Position numbers and translations under genes: made by a program
The notes under the pieces: model-generated
Seen by the model: only the letters and a program-made list of their open reading frames with translations
Databases searched by the model: none
What the model was told of the DNA's origin: nothing
Assembly: GCA_024742705.1 (NCBI GenBank)
Contig: JANSXZ010000001.1
Location: forward strand, 62,001-126,000
Length of the DNA stretch: 64,000 bases
Reading direction: 5' to 3'
From: Paracoccaceae bacterium
GTDB lineage: Bacteria; Pseudomonadota; Alphaproteobacteria; Rhodobacterales; Rhodobacteraceae
In this document: positions 35,471-44,650 of the stretch, one piece after another
Layout of the letters: every line of letters starts with the position of its first letter
Position numbering within the stretch: position 1 is the stretch's first letter

Positions 35471-36028
35471 ATGATCCTGCTATTGCTCGGGCTGTTCATC
35501 TGGACTGCCGCACACTACTTCAAACGTCTGATGCCAGCACAGCGCGCGGCCATGGGCAACGCCGGAAAGGGCGCGGTGGCCGTGGTGCTGGTGGTGTCGC
35601 TGGTGCTGATGATCTACGGCTACCGGACCGCCGATTACATCTTCGTCTGGACCCCGCCCACGTTCCTTGTGCATGTGAACAACACGCTGATGCTGCTGGC
35701 GCTTTGGGTTTACGGATCGAGCGCGGCCAAGGGGGCCAAGGCCTGGCCGGCCAACCGGATCCGCCATCCGCAACTGACGGCAGTCAAGATCTGGGCCCTG
35801 GCGCACCTGCTGGTGAACGGGGATCTGGCGTCGATCCTGCTGTTCGGCGGTTTGCTGGCCTGGGCGGTGGGTTCGGTGATCCTGATCAACCGGGCCGAGC
35901 CGGGCTGGACCCGGCCGGAAACCGCCGGAACGGCCACCTACGCGCGGCTCGCCCTGATCTCGCTGGTGCTTTTCGCGGTGATTTCCGCGGTCCATGTCTG
36001 GCTGGGCGTATGGCCGTTCCCGGCATGA
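35471..36028 (+). CDS. NnrU-family membrane protein
   Basis: A 185-residue protein with five or six hydrophobic helices (MILLLLGLFIWTAAHYFKRL, GAVAVVLVVSLVLMIYGY, and others). It has the NnrU-typical HPQLTAVKIWALAHLLVNGD segment. NnrU was first noted near denitrification genes, but the family is widespread with no proven function. It starts 6 bp after mcl2 and overlaps the DUF1737 gene by 4 nt (ATGA), so mcl2-nnrU-DUF1737-mch is probably one operon. Confidence 0.85.
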   Translation: MILLLLGLFIWTAAHYFKRLMPAQRAAMGNAGKGAVAVVLVVSLVLMIYGYRTADYIFVWTPPTFLVHVNNTLMLLALWVYGSSAAKGAKAWPANRIRHPQLTAVKIWALAHLLVNGDLASILLFGGLLAWAVGSVILINRAEPGWTRPETAGTATYARLALISLVLFAVISAVHVWLGVWPFPA

Positions 36029-36231
36029 CCATGTTGTACCGCCTGCTCAGCGAAGACGACACATCGGCCTTTTGCCACAAGGTGTCGGAGGCGCTGGCCA
36101 AGGGTTGGGTCCTGCACGGCGATCCGGTCTACGCCTTCGATGCCGCGCGTGGGGTCATGCGCTGCGCGCAGGCGGTCACCAAACAGGTGGCCGTTCCCTA
36201 TGCCGCCGACATGAAACTGGGAGAACAGTGA
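36025..36231 (+). CDS. DUF1737-type small protein
   Basis: A 68-residue protein, MLYRLLSEDDTSAFCHKVSEALAKGW then LHGDPVYAFD and QAVTKQV. This fits the DUF1737 family: one helix plus strands around a GW(x)L(x)G core, function unknown. Both ends overlap neighbours: the ATG shares the stop of the nnrU-like gene, and the stop shares a base with the mch ATG. It is therefore firmly part of this operon. Confidence 0.78.
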   Translation: MTMLYRLLSEDDTSAFCHKVSEALAKGWVLHGDPVYAFDAARGVMRCAQAVTKQVAVPYAADMKLGEQ

Positions 36232-37262
36232 TGCCCAAAACCAATCCGGGGCGCTTTTTCGAAGATTACCGCTTGGGCGAGGTGATCGCTCATGCCGTTC
36301 CACGCACGGTCAAGATGGGCGAACGCGCCCTCTACCACATGCTGTATCCGGCCCGGCACGCGCTCTATTCCTCGGATCAGTTTGCCCAATCCTGCGGATT
36401 GCCCTTTTCGCCCCTGGATGACCTGATCGCGTTTCATGTGGTGTTCGGCAAGACGGTGCCCGATGTTTCGCTGAACGCGGTTGCCAATCTGGGCTATGCC
36501 GAGGGGCGGTGGTTGGCCCCGGTCTGGCCGGGCGACACGCTGCGCGCGCAGTCCGAGGTGATCGGCCTGAGGCAGAACTCAAACGGCAAGTCGGGAGTGG
36601 TCTATGTGCGCACCCGCGGTCTGAACCAGCATGACGAGGCGGTTCTGGAATATGTCCGTTGGGTCATGGTGCGCAAGCGCGACGCCGATGTCGCGGGGCC
36701 CGAGGCCGTGATACCCGATCTGGCCGGTGCGGTGTCGGCCGGGGATCTGGTTGTTCCTGTGGGGCTGGATTTCTCGAACTATGATTTCGGCCTTGCCGGC
36801 GAGCCGCACCGGATGGGCGATTACGAGATTGGCGAGACCATCGACCATGTGGACGGCGTGACCGTGGAAGAGGCCGAACACATGATGGCCACGCGGCTGT
36901 GGCAGAACACAGCCAAGGTGCATTTCGATACCTCGGCCCGGCCCGACGGCACGCGCCTGATCTACGGCGGGCATGTGATCTCGCTGGCGCGGGCGCTGTC
37001 GTTCAACGGTCTTGCGAACGCGCAGATGGTCGTTGCGCTGAATGGTGGCGCGCATGCAAATCCCTGTCTGGCGGGCGATACGGTGCGCGCCTGGTCCGAG
37101 GTTCTGGACAAGGCCGAGACCGCGGCGCCTGGTGTCGGCGCGCTGCGGTTGCGCCTGGTCGCCACCAAGGGCGGTCCGCCCTTCGCCTTGCGTGGCGAGG
37201 ACGGCAAGTACCGCCCCGAGGTGCTGCTTGATCTCGACTATTGGGCGCTTGTGCCGATGTGA
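36231..37262 (+). CDS. mch: Mesaconyl-CoA hydratase
   Basis: Mch adds water to mesaconyl-CoA to form beta-methylmalyl-CoA in the ethylmalonyl-CoA pathway. The 343-residue protein has two MaoC-like hot-dog domains. The start (NPGRFFEDYRLGEVIAHAV), GYAEGRWLAPVWPGDTL, GKSGVVYVRTRGLNQ, WQNTAKVHFD and YGGHVISLARALSFNGLANA match the R. sphaeroides Mch pattern closely. The ATG at 36231 overlaps the preceding stop by one base. With mcl2 it encodes two steps of the pathway in one transcript. Confidence 0.92.
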   Translation: MPKTNPGRFFEDYRLGEVIAHAVPRTVKMGERALYHMLYPARHALYSSDQFAQSCGLPFSPLDDLIAFHVVFGKTVPDVSLNAVANLGYAEGRWLAPVWPGDTLRAQSEVIGLRQNSNGKSGVVYVRTRGLNQHDEAVLEYVRWVMVRKRDADVAGPEAVIPDLAGAVSAGDLVVPVGLDFSNYDFGLAGEPHRMGDYEIGETIDHVDGVTVEEAEHMMATRLWQNTAKVHFDTSARPDGTRLIYGGHVISLARALSFNGLANAQMVVALNGGAHANPCLAGDTVRAWSEVLDKAETAAPGVGALRLRLVATKGGPPFALRGEDGKYRPEVLLDLDYWALVPM

Positions 37263-37324
37263 TGCATCTTGCGCGGCGCGCTCTGCTCTGGCTTGATGGG
37301 CTGGGCAAAGGGCGAGGCGCGGGA

Positions 37325-38047
37325 ATGAGGATTGCGGCATTCTGTCTGATCTGGGCGTTTGCGTTGACGGGCGCGGCGCGCGCGTCGGACGAGGACGATT
37401 TCGTTGCGGCCAACCTGATCGCGATCTTCTATCACGAGATGGGCCATGCGCTTATCGATATCCTCAACCTGCCGGTTTTCGGCCAGGAGGAAGACGCGGC
37501 GGATGTCGCGTCGGTGGTGATGATCCACGAGTTCTTCGAGGAAAGCCACGCCCAGGCGCTGATGTATGATGCGGCGCTGGGGCTGTGGGCCGAGGTGCTG
37601 GGCGCCGCCGACGACGTGGCGTTCTGGGGCGTGCATGGCCCGGAGGAACAGAGGTTCTATAACGCGGTCTGCCTGTTCTATGGCGGCAACCCGGACGAAA
37701 GGGACGATTTTGCCGCCGACATGGAGCTGCCCGCACCGCGCGCCGATACCTGCGAGGACGAGTTCCAGCTGGCCTATGACAGCTGGATGACCCAGCTTGA
37801 CGACGTGATCGGCCAAGGCCGTTCGATCCGGTTGGGCCGTTCGGCCACCCGAGGGCTGACCTTCGATGTCATCGCCGCCGAGATCGACGCACTGAACCGT
37901 GATTTCCGTCTGCCGCAGAGACTGACCGTGATGATCGAAGCCTGTGACGAGGCCAACGCCTTTTATGTGCCCGGCCAGACCCGGATCATCATGTGCACCG
38001 AATTCGAGGATCATCTGCGCGACATCTATCGCGGCCTCGGCAACTGA
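37325..38047 (+). CDS. DUF4344-type secreted metallopeptidase
   Basis: A 240-residue protein with a signal peptide (residues 1-20, MRIAAFCLIWAFALTGAARA) and the zinc motif HEMGH at residues 37-41 (FYHEMGHALIDILN). The Glu-rich EDAADVASVVMIHEFFEE that follows resembles the third-ligand region of DUF4344 peptidases. The rest has two Cys pairs. The substrate is unknown. ATG 37325 gives a clean signal peptide. It lies 62 bp after mch, maybe in the same transcript. Confidence 0.8.
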   Translation: MRIAAFCLIWAFALTGAARASDEDDFVAANLIAIFYHEMGHALIDILNLPVFGQEEDAADVASVVMIHEFFEESHAQALMYDAALGLWAEVLGAADDVAFWGVHGPEEQRFYNAVCLFYGGNPDERDDFAADMELPAPRADTCEDEFQLAYDSWMTQLDDVIGQGRSIRLGRSATRGLTFDVIAAEIDALNRDFRLPQRLTVMIEACDEANAFYVPGQTRIIMCTEFEDHLRDIYRGLGN

Positions 38048-38100
38048 GACCGCGCGAATGTGTATAGGCGCGGATCGGGTCGTGCGGCTATGCTGATTCC

Positions 38101-38787
38101 ATGCGTTGGCTGTTGATCCTGCTATTGTTCTTCGCGCGGCCGGTTGCTGCCTGCGATCTGGCGCTGGCGCTGGTGGTCGACGTGTCGGGATCGGTGGATG
38201 CGCGCGAATACCGGATCCAGATGGATGGCCTGGCGGCGGCGCTGCGCGATCCGGTGGTGTCCGAGGCGCTGGTGCGGGCACGCGCCGAGGTCATGCTGGT
38301 GCAATGGACCGGCGCATCGCGCCAGCGGCTGACCCTGCCCTGGACGACGATCGACAGCTTCGAGGCGGCCGACCGTTTCGCCGACGCCGTGGCCGACGAC
38401 CGCCGGATCTGGCGCAACTATTCGACGGCCGTCGGCGAGGCGCTGGCCTTTGCCGCAGGCCATTTCGACGATGTGTCCTGCGGGCGGCGCATCATCGACG
38501 TGTCCGGCGACGGGCCCAACAACGAAGGTGTCGAACCGCGCCTGATTCACCCCGACCTGAAGGCGCGGGGCATAACCGTCAACGCCATCGCGATCGAGGA
38601 ATCCGAATCCGACCTGACCGCCTATTTCTATGAAAACGTGATCACCGGCGCCGGCGCTTTTGTCGTCACCGCCGCGGGTTTCGAGGATTATCCGCCGCAG
38701 ATTCGCCGCAAGCTCTTGCGCGAGGTGGCCCGTCAGAGCGCGCAGACCCCGGCGCCCGCGCCACGCCTTCGCAAGGTCAGGCAATAG
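38101..38787 (+). CDS. Secreted vWA (DUF1194) protein
   Basis: A 228-residue protein with a signal peptide (MRWLLILLLFFARPVAA, with a Cys at 18) and a von Willebrand A domain. The MIDAS motif is DVSGSVD with Asp-27, Ser-29 and Ser-31, and other metal ligands are likely in RIIDVSGDGPNNEG. This is the DUF1194 pattern. vWA domains bind metal and partner proteins. The neighbouring DUF4344 gene and sdh genes give no clear role. The ATG at 38101 is 53 bp after the previous stop. Confidence 0.85.
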   Translation: MRWLLILLLFFARPVAACDLALALVVDVSGSVDAREYRIQMDGLAAALRDPVVSEALVRARAEVMLVQWTGASRQRLTLPWTTIDSFEAADRFADAVADDRRIWRNYSTAVGEALAFAAGHFDDVSCGRRIIDVSGDGPNNEGVEPRLIHPDLKARGITVNAIAIEESESDLTAYFYENVITGAGAFVVTAAGFEDYPPQIRRKLLREVARQSAQTPAPAPRLRKVRQ

Positions 38788-38794
38788 GCCCTTT

Positions 38795-38829
38795 TTTGTG
38801 ATCACGCCCGGCAAAACCGTGATCACAAA
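38795..38829 (+). promoter_or_regulatory. Paired GTGATCAC operator upstream of sdhC
   Basis: TTTGTGATCAC, a 13-bp spacer, then GTGATCACAAA: the same spacing and inverted symmetry as the sucC operator. It lies 114 bp before the sdhC ATG and about 50 bp before the proposed -35. Confidence 0.7.
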
Positions 38830-38877
38830 CCATGAAAATCGGCCAGCCGCGCCAAAAAACCGCGCCTGCGGAATGTC

Positions 38878-38906
38878 TTGGACAATGGCGCAGCACTTCT
38901 TAATCC
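38878..38906 (+). promoter_or_regulatory. Candidate sdhC promoter
   Basis: TTGGAC (38878-38883) and TAATCC (38901-38906) are separated by 17 bp and lie about 36 bp before the sdhC ATG. TATAAA at 38908-38913 is an alternative -10, but its spacing is too long. Confidence 0.4.
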
Positions 38907-38942
38907 GTATAAAGGTCGGCATGTGCACCGAAAGGATTGATC

Positions 38943-39329
38943 ATGGCTGACGTGAACCGCGGCAATCGCCCGCTGTCACCGCATCTGACGATATATCGCC
39001 CGCAACTGACCTCGATGACCTCGATCGTCACGCGGATCACCGGCAACGCGTTGCTGATTTCCGCGCTGCTCGTGGTCTGGTGGTTTCTGGCCGCGGCCAC
39101 GTCGCCTGCGTATTTCGCCACCGCCGATGCGGTTCTGACCAGCTGGTTCGGCGATCTGGTGATGACGTTGTCGTTGTGGGGCCTGTGGTATCACACGCTG
39201 GCCGGGGTGCGGCACCTGATCTGGGACAATGCCGTGGGTCTTGACCTCGATACCGCCTACAAGCTGGGCTATGCGGTGATCGGCGGATCGGTTCTGCTGA
39301 CGCTGCTGACCATCGCCGTGATCGTCTGA
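38943..39329 (+). CDS. sdhC: Succinate dehydrogenase cytochrome b556 subunit
   Basis: A 128-residue membrane anchor with three helices, heme b and the quinone site. Family landmarks are NRPLSPHLTIYRP at the N-terminus, SIVTRITGNALL (where many SdhC have S-I-x-H-R, here Thr replaces His) and the heme ligand in LWYHTLAGVRHLIWD. ATG 38943 follows AAAGGA. It starts the sdhC-sdhD-sdhA-lipoprotein-sdhB operon, preceded by the paired operator. Confidence 0.92.
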   Translation: MADVNRGNRPLSPHLTIYRPQLTSMTSIVTRITGNALLISALLVVWWFLAAATSPAYFATADAVLTSWFGDLVMTLSLWGLWYHTLAGVRHLIWDNAVGLDLDTAYKLGYAVIGGSVLLTLLTIAVIV

Positions 39330-39337
39330 GGGAGGAA

Positions 39338-39712
39338 ATGATGCGTTATCTGACAGATCGCAAACGCGCCACCGGCATGGGCAGCGCCAAGACCGGAACC
39401 GAACATTTCTGGGCCATGAAGGTCAGCTCGGTTGCGTTGCTGGTGCTGGTGCCGCTGTTCGTCTTCACCTTCGGGCCGATGCTGGGCGAACCGCACGAGG
39501 CCGTCGTCGCATATTTCGCCCGGCCGTTTCCGGCCATTGTCGCGGCGTTGACCATTCTGGTGACGTTCAAACATTTCAAGGACGGTGTTCAGGTGCTGAT
39601 CGAGGACTATGTCCATGGCCTGAACCAGAAAGTGGCCATCATTCTGATGGTCTGCCTGTCCTACGCGGCAGCGGCGACCGGGCTTTTCGCCATCGCCCGC
39701 ATCGCGCTTTAA
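39338..39712 (+). CDS. sdhD: Succinate dehydrogenase membrane anchor subunit D
   Basis: A 124-residue protein with three membrane helices. ATGMGSAKTGTEHFWAMKVSSVALL, typical of SdhD, precedes the first helix. TFKHFKDGVQVLIEDYVHG carries the heme b His and the conserved Asp-Tyr of the quinone pocket. GAGGGA lies before the ATG, 8 bp after sdhC. The tandem ATG ATG leaves the exact start uncertain by one codon. Confidence 0.92.
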   Translation: MMRYLTDRKRATGMGSAKTGTEHFWAMKVSSVALLVLVPLFVFTFGPMLGEPHEAVVAYFARPFPAIVAALTILVTFKHFKDGVQVLIEDYVHGLNQKVAIILMVCLSYAAAATGLFAIARIAL

Positions 39713-39733
39713 CGCCAGACCGGAGGAACCCTC

Positions 39734-41539
39734 ATGGCTGCATATGAATACGAGACACACGAATACGACGTGGTGGTAGTGGGTGCCGGCGGTGCCGGGC
39801 TGCGCGCCACGCTGGGCATGGCCGAACAAGGGCTGCGCACCGCCTGCGTGACCAAGGTGTTTCCGACCCGGTCGCACACCGTCGCGGCGCAGGGTGGCAT
39901 CGCCGCCTCGCTTGCCAACATGGGCCCCGACAACTGGCAATGGCACATGTACGACACCGTCAAGGGGTCGGACTGGTTGGGGGATACCGACGCGATGGAG
40001 TACCTCGCCCGCGAAGCCCCCAAGGCCGTCTACGAACTGGAACACTACGGCGTGCCGTTCAGCCGGACCGAAGAAGGCAAGATCTATCAGCGGCCGTTCG
40101 GCGGGCACACCACCGAATTCGGCGAAGGCCCGGCGGTGCAGCGCACCTGCGCCGCCGCCGACCGCACCGGCCACGCTATCCTGCACACGCTCTATGGTCA
40201 GTCGCTGAAGAACAATGCGGAATTCTACATCGAATACTTCGCGATTGATCTGATCATGTCCGACGACGGCGTCTGCCAGGGCGTTCTGTGCTGGAAGCTG
40301 GATGACGGCACGATGCACCTGTTCAGCGCAAAGATGGTCGTTCTGGCGACCGGCGGCTATGGCCGGGCCTATTTCAGCGCCACCTCGGCGCATACCTGCA
40401 CCGGCGACGGCGGTGGCATGACCGCACGCGCCGGCCTGCCTCTTCAGGACATGGAATTCGTTCAGTTCCATCCCACAGGGATCTATGGCGCGGGCTGCCT
40501 GATCACCGAAGGGGCACGCGGCGAAGGCGGATATCTGACCAATTCCGAAGGCGAACGGTTCATGGAGCGCTATGCGCCTACCTACAAGGATCTGGCGCCC
40601 CGCGATTACGTCAGCCGCTGCATGACGATGGAAATTCGCGAGGGCAGGGGTGTCGGCAAGAATGGCGATCACATTCACCTGAACCTCAACCACCTGCCGC
40701 CCGAAACGCTTAAACTGCGCCTGCCGGGTATTTCGGAATCGGCGCGGGTGTTTGCCGGGGTGAACGTCAACAAGGAACCGATCCCGGTTCTGCCGACGGT
40801 TCACTACAACATGGGCGGTATCCCTACAAACTATTGGGGCGAGGTTCTGGCACCCACGGCGGACGATCCCGATCGTGTGTCGCCGGGCCTGATGGCGGTG
40901 GGCGAGGCCGGTTGTGCATCGGTTCACGGGGCCAACCGCCTGGGATCCAACTCACTCATCGATCTGGTGGTGTTCGGGCGTGCCGCCGCGATCCGGGCGG
41001 GCAAGATCGTCGATCCGGCCACCGCGGTACCAAAGCCGAACCTGAAATCCGTCGAGGCTGCTCTCGACCGGTTCGACCGGACGCGCTATGCCAAGGGCCA
41101 CATGCCGACAGCGGAATTGCGGCTGGAAATGCAGCAGACGATGCAGAAGGACGCAGCGGTGTTCCGTGCCAACGACACGCTGGCCGAAGGCAAGCGGGCG
41201 ATGGATGAAGTGGCGGACAAGTACAAGGATGTCGGCGTTTCGGATCGCAGCCTGGTTTGGAACTCGGACCTGATGGAAACGCTGGAACTGGCCAACCTGA
41301 TCCCCAATGCCGTCGCCACGATCACCGGCGCCGAAGCCCGCAAGGAAAGCCGCGGCGCCCATGCGCACGAGGATTTCCCCGAACGTGACGACGCCAACTG
41401 GCGCAAGCATTCGCTGATCTGGTTCAAGGGCAACAAGGCCAGCCTGGGCTATCGCGGCGTCCACGAGCAGCCCCTGACCAGCCACAACGATGGCGGCATT
41501 GATCCCAAGAAGATCGCGCCCAAGCAGCGGACGTTCTGA
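39734..41539 (+). CDS. sdhA: Succinate dehydrogenase flavoprotein subunit
   Basis: SdhA oxidises succinate to fumarate with covalently bound FAD. The 601-residue protein has the nucleotide loop [15 protein letters not shown], the FAD-attachment His-48 in [11 protein letters not shown], the active-site region [14 protein letters not shown] and YNMGGIPTN. The C-terminus ends [22 protein letters not shown] precedes the ATG. The stop overlaps the next lipoprotein gene (TGATG). Confidence 0.97.
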   Translation: MAAYEYETHEYDVVVVGAGGAGLRATLGMAEQGLRTACVTKVFPTRSHTVAAQGGIAASLANMGPDNWQWHMYDTVKGSDWLGDTDAMEYLAREAPKAVYELEHYGVPFSRTEEGKIYQRPFGGHTTEFGEGPAVQRTCAAADRTGHAILHTLYGQSLKNNAEFYIEYFAIDLIMSDDGVCQGVLCWKLDDGTMHLFSAKMVVLATGGYGRAYFSATSAHTCTGDGGGMTARAGLPLQDMEFVQFHPTGIYGAGCLITEGARGEGGYLTNSEGERFMERYAPTYKDLAPRDYVSRCMTMEIREGRGVGKNGDHIHLNLNHLPPETLKLRLPGISESARVFAGVNVNKEPIPVLPTVHYNMGGIPTNYWGEVLAPTADDPDRVSPGLMAVGEAGCASVHGANRLGSNSLIDLVVFGRAAAIRAGKIVDPATAVPKPNLKSVEAALDRFDRTRYAKGHMPTAELRLEMQQTMQKDAAVFRANDTLAEGKRAMDEVADKYKDVGVSDRSLVWNSDLMETLELANLIPNAVATITGAEARKESRGAHAHEDFPERDDANWRKHSLIWFKGNKASLGYRGVHEQPLTSHNDGGIDPKKIAPKQRTF

Positions 41540-41874
41540 TGCTGCGCGCGCTTGGCGCAAGCCTGGCGGTCGCGGCGCTGGCGGGATGCAATGCCGCCAA
41601 CGAAACGGCCAATTCCGTTGCCCGCGCCGGCGCCAAGAAGGCGGTGAATCAGGTGCTTTTCACCCAGTTCTCCGCCGTGGATTCGACAAACGTGGTGCCC
41701 TTTACCGATTGCGTGATCGACAACGCCAATGGTTACGAGATCAACCGGCTTGCCCAGAACGCGATCGGGGGCATCACATCCCAAACCGTCGGCATTGTGA
41801 CCACGGTTCTCAAACGGCCCGAGACGGGCGCATGTATCGCTGGGACGGGACTTGCCCGCGCCCTCGCCTCATAG
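41539..41874 (+). CDS. Small lipoprotein between sdhA and sdhB
   Basis: A 111-residue protein with a short signal peptide ending in the lipobox LAALAGC (Cys near residue 17). A soluble part of about 95 residues with three more Cys or paired motifs follows (PFTDCVIDNANGYEINRLAQ, TGACIAGTGLARALAS). The ATG overlaps the sdhA stop by one base, and the gene's own stop overlaps the sdhB RBS. It is firmly inside the sdh operon. No known family is recognised. Confidence 0.75.
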   Translation: MLRALGASLAVAALAGCNAANETANSVARAGAKKAVNQVLFTQFSAVDSTNVVPFTDCVIDNANGYEINRLAQNAIGGITSQTVGIVTTVLKRPETGACIAGTGLARALAS

Positions 41875-41883
41875 GAGACGCAA

Positions 41884-42663
41884 ATGGTTCAGTTGACCCT
41901 GCCAAAGAACAGCCGGATCAAGACCGGCAAGACATGGCCCAAACCCGAGGGCGCAAACAACCTGCGCAAGTTCCAGATCTATCGCTGGAACCCCGATGAC
42001 GGCGAAAACCCACGTGTCGACACCTATTGGGTAGATCTGGATACGTGCGGGCCGATGATCCTGGACGCGCTGATCAAGATCAAGAACGAGATCGACCCGA
42101 CCCTGACGTTCCGCAGGTCGTGCCGCGAGGGGATCTGCGGATCTTGCGCAATGAACATAGACGGTATCAACACGCTGGCCTGTATCTATGGCATGGAGGA
42201 GGTGAAGGGCGATGTGAAGATCTACCCTCTGCCACATATGCCCGTGGTCAAGGATCTGATCCCCGACCTGACGCATTTCTATGCCCAGCACGCCAGCATC
42301 ATGCCGTGGCTCGAGACCAAGACCAACGCGCCGGCCAAGGAATGGCGTCAGTCCGTCGAGGATCGTGAGAAGCTGGACGGGCTCTATGAATGCGTGATGT
42401 GCGCGTGCTGTTCGACGTCCTGCCCGTCGTACTGGTGGAATGGCGACCGCTATCTCGGGCCCGCCGCGCTGTTGCATGCATACCGCTGGATCATCGACAG
42501 CCGCGACGAAGGCACCGGCGAACGGCTGGACGATCTGGAAGATCCGTTCAAGCTGTACCGGTGCCACACGATCATGAACTGCGCCAAGACCTGCCCGAAG
42601 GGATTGAACCCCGCAAAGGCGATCGCCGAGATCAAGAAGCTGATGGTGGAACGCACGGTCTGA
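41884..42663 (+). CDS. sdhB: Succinate dehydrogenase iron-sulfur subunit
   Basis: A 259-residue protein with the three cluster-binding sets of Sdh[22 protein letters not shown] for [2Fe-2S], [12 protein letters not shown] for [4Fe-4S] and [17 protein letters not shown] for [3Fe-4S]. It passes electrons from FAD to ubiquinone. AGGAGA is 5 bp before ATG 41884. Confidence 0.97.
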   Translation: MVQLTLPKNSRIKTGKTWPKPEGANNLRKFQIYRWNPDDGENPRVDTYWVDLDTCGPMILDALIKIKNEIDPTLTFRRSCREGICGSCAMNIDGINTLACIYGMEEVKGDVKIYPLPHMPVVKDLIPDLTHFYAQHASIMPWLETKTNAPAKEWRQSVEDREKLDGLYECVMCACCSTSCPSYWWNGDRYLGPAALLHAYRWIIDSRDEGTGERLDDLEDPFKLYRCHTIMNCAKTCPKGLNPAKAIAEIKKLMVERTV

Positions 42664-42694
42664 TCGCCGGGAAAGGGCGCGGCGGGCGCTGGGA

Positions 42695-42901
42695 ATGCAT
42701 ATTCTGGCAGGCCTGCTGATCGCTTTTGCGATCGTTGCCTGGGTCGCGCGGCGGAACAGGGCGACGCGTGGGTGCAGGTGGCGCGCCGACCGCAGCGGCG
42801 ACAGAAATGGCGCGCGCCGGTTTCATTGTGTCGCCTGCGGGGCCGAAACATTCGTGCGGGGGCCGGGGGTGCCCGAGGTTTGCCTGGCCAACCGGAACTG
42901 A
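42695..42901 (+). CDS. Small membrane protein with Cys-pair motif
   Basis: A 68-residue ORF 31 bp after sdhB. The N-terminus is hydrophobic (MHILAGLLIAFAIVAWVARR), and the rest is Arg-rich with CRWRADRSGD and FHCVACGAE, a CxxC-like zinc-ribbon half. I have a vague memory of similar ORFs after sdhB in Rhodobacterales but cannot prove it. The RBS is weak. It may be the last gene of the sdh operon or a spurious ORF. Confidence 0.5.
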   Translation: MHILAGLLIAFAIVAWVARRNRATRGCRWRADRSGDRNGARRFHCVACGAETFVRGPGVPEVCLANRN

Positions 42902-42925
42902 TCGCGCGGGTTGACAACCGTGGAC

Positions 42926-42990
42926 TCGGGGGCTGTCTGCCCCCGCGCGCCTGCGGCGCTTCCCCCGAGGATATTTCCAGCGAAAGGAAG
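42926..42990. repeat. Dispersed palindromic intergenic repeat, copy B
   Basis: A 7-bp stem (CGGGGGC / GCCCCCG, loop TGTCT) is followed by CGCGCCTGCGGCGC, CCCCCGAGGATATTT and AAAGGAAG, the same block order as copy A at 23211. It lies at the end of the sdh unit and could act as a terminator. Confidence 0.7.
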
Positions 42991-43064
42991 CGGCGCGGGT
43001 TTACGCAGGCCGCAGGCCGCGCGAGAGTTCCTGGACGCGAAAGCCAGATAGCGGAGCACCCCAG

Positions 43065-43913
43065 ATGCCACATCCCCCCGACGCCGAGGCCCGCAGGGCG
43101 GTGCGCCCCGTCATCTGCTATCCGGTCGAGAGCCTGCCGCAACCGGACATGGCCGCGCTTGAGAGGATGCGCGCGGACGATATGACGCCGATCCGCCGTT
43201 TGGAGATCGCGCCGCGAGATGCGGCAGTCTTTTCCGTGGAGGCGGGCCAGTTTTTCCGCATCGTTTCGGTTGAGGGACCACAGGTTGGCGATCTCAACCT
43301 GTGGAATGCCCATGATCTGGGCGAGCGGTTCTATTCCGGCAAGACCCGCGCCTTACACGGCACACATCTGAGCACCGGTGACCGGATGTGGAGCGGGTTT
43401 CCCTATCTGCGCCCGATGGCGACGATCACGCGGGATACGCTGGATTGGTACGGGATCGATCCTTATGGCGGGTCGGTTCACGATGTGATCGGCACCCGCT
43501 GCGATCCCTATACGCATGATCTATTGTCAGGCGGCGCGGCCTATCACAGCTGTTGTCATTCCAATCTGAGCCGGGCGTTGGCGGGACATCTCGGGGTATC
43601 GGCCAGCGCCGCCGAAACCTATGTGCATGACGTTCTGAACGTGTTCATGTGCACCGGCTTCACCCGCGACACCGGACAGTACTTCATGAAGGCCAGTCCG
43701 GTGCGGCCGGGCGACTATCTGGAGTTCTTTGCGGAAATCGATCTGTTGGGCGCGCTGAGCGCCTGCCCCGGTGGCGATTGTTCGGCTGAACACTCCAGCG
43801 ATGCCGCGGCCTGCCATCCTTTGGTTGTCGAGATTTTCGCGGCTGATCCCGTGGCGCGGTCAAACTGGCGGGAACCCGCGGTGCGCGGCTACGACCGCAG
43901 CCACGGCATGTGA
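43065..43913 (+). CDS. DUF1989 (urea-carboxylase-associated) family protein
   Basis: A 282-residue protein with the DUF1989 landmarks VEAGQFFRIVSVEGPQVGDLN, HGTHLSTGDRMWSG, YDRSHGM at the end and a central DVIGTRCDPYTH / SCCHSNLSRAL block. The Cys/His residues could bind metal. Members often lie near urea or guanidine degradation genes. None are here. The deoD gene converges on it from 17 bp away, which could hint at purine or nitrogen salvage, but this is weak. Confidence 0.82.
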   Translation: MPHPPDAEARRAVRPVICYPVESLPQPDMAALERMRADDMTPIRRLEIAPRDAAVFSVEAGQFFRIVSVEGPQVGDLNLWNAHDLGERFYSGKTRALHGTHLSTGDRMWSGFPYLRPMATITRDTLDWYGIDPYGGSVHDVIGTRCDPYTHDLLSGGAAYHSCCHSNLSRALAGHLGVSASAAETYVHDVLNVFMCTGFTRDTGQYFMKASPVRPGDYLEFFAEIDLLGALSACPGGDCSAEHSSDAAACHPLVVEIFAADPVARSNWREPAVRGYDRSHGM

Positions 43914-43929
43914 CCGCACGCACAGGCCT

Positions 43930-44637
43930 TCAGCCCGGGAAGGCGGCCTGTAGCGCGATTTCGACCATGTCGGAAAAACCCTGTTCGCGGGCATCGGACG
44001 GCAAAGCCATGCCTGTCTGGAGGTGGTCGGAAACCGTCAGGATAGCCAGCGCGCGGCAGCCGTGGCGGGCGGCAAGGGTGTAGAGTTCGGCGGCTTCCAT
44101 TTCCACGCCGAGGATCCCGTGGCGCACCATTTGTTCGTTGAGGTCGGCGCGTTCGTCGTAGAATGTATCGGACGAATAGATGCCACCCACATGCGTGGGG
44201 GTACCGCGGGCCTCGGCCGCGGCGACGGCATCGCGCAGCAAGGACCAGTCGGCCGCGGGGGCATAGTTCACCTCGCGGAAGATACTGCGCGAAGGATTGC
44301 CCAGTGTTGTCGCTGTCATGGCGATGATCACGTCGCGCAGCGCCACATGCGGCTGCATGGCGCCGCACGATCCAATGCGGATCAACGTGCGTGCGCCGTA
44401 GTCGCGAATCAGTTCGTTGACGTAGATTGACAGTGACGGCATGCCCATGCCGCTGCCTTGAAAGGTGACATTGTGGCCCTTCCAGGTGCCGGTGAAACCG
44501 AGCATGCCGCGCACTTCGTTCACGCGGCGCGGATTGTCGAGAAACCGTTCAGCGGCCCATTTCGCCCGGTAAGGATCGCCGGGCAAAAGAACGGTTTCGG
44601 CGATATCGCCGGGTGCGGCACCGATGTGGATGGTCAT
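43930..44637 (-). CDS. deoD: Purine nucleoside phosphorylase, DeoD type
   Basis: DeoD splits purine (deoxy)nucleosides with phosphate. The 235-residue hexameric-type enzyme starts [25 protein letters not shown] and has the phosphate-site segment [12 protein letters not shown], the MEMEAAELY-type ribose-binding segment ([17 protein letters not shown]) and the catalytic Asp in SDHLQTG. It lies 13 bp downstream of the H-NS-like gene. A nucleoside ABC transporter lies about 12 kb away but is not linked. Confidence 0.94.
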   Translation of the reverse strand: MTIHIGAAPGDIAETVLLPGDPYRAKWAAERFLDNPRRVNEVRGMLGFTGTWKGHNVTFQGSGMGMPSLSIYVNELIRDYGARTLIRIGSCGAMQPHVALRDVIIAMTATTLGNPSRSIFREVNYAPAADWSLLRDAVAAAEARGTPTHVGGIYSSDTFYDERADLNEQMVRHGILGVEMEAAELYTLAARHGCRALAILTVSDHLQTGMALPSDAREQGFSDMVEIALQAAFPG

Positions 44638-44650
44638 ATGCGGCGCGCTT

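Noticed and set aside
38101-38787. An alternative plus-frame ORF at 38106 overlapping the vWA protein.
   Set aside because: The vWA frame has a signal peptide and MIDAS motif; the other frame is Arg/Gly-rich noise.
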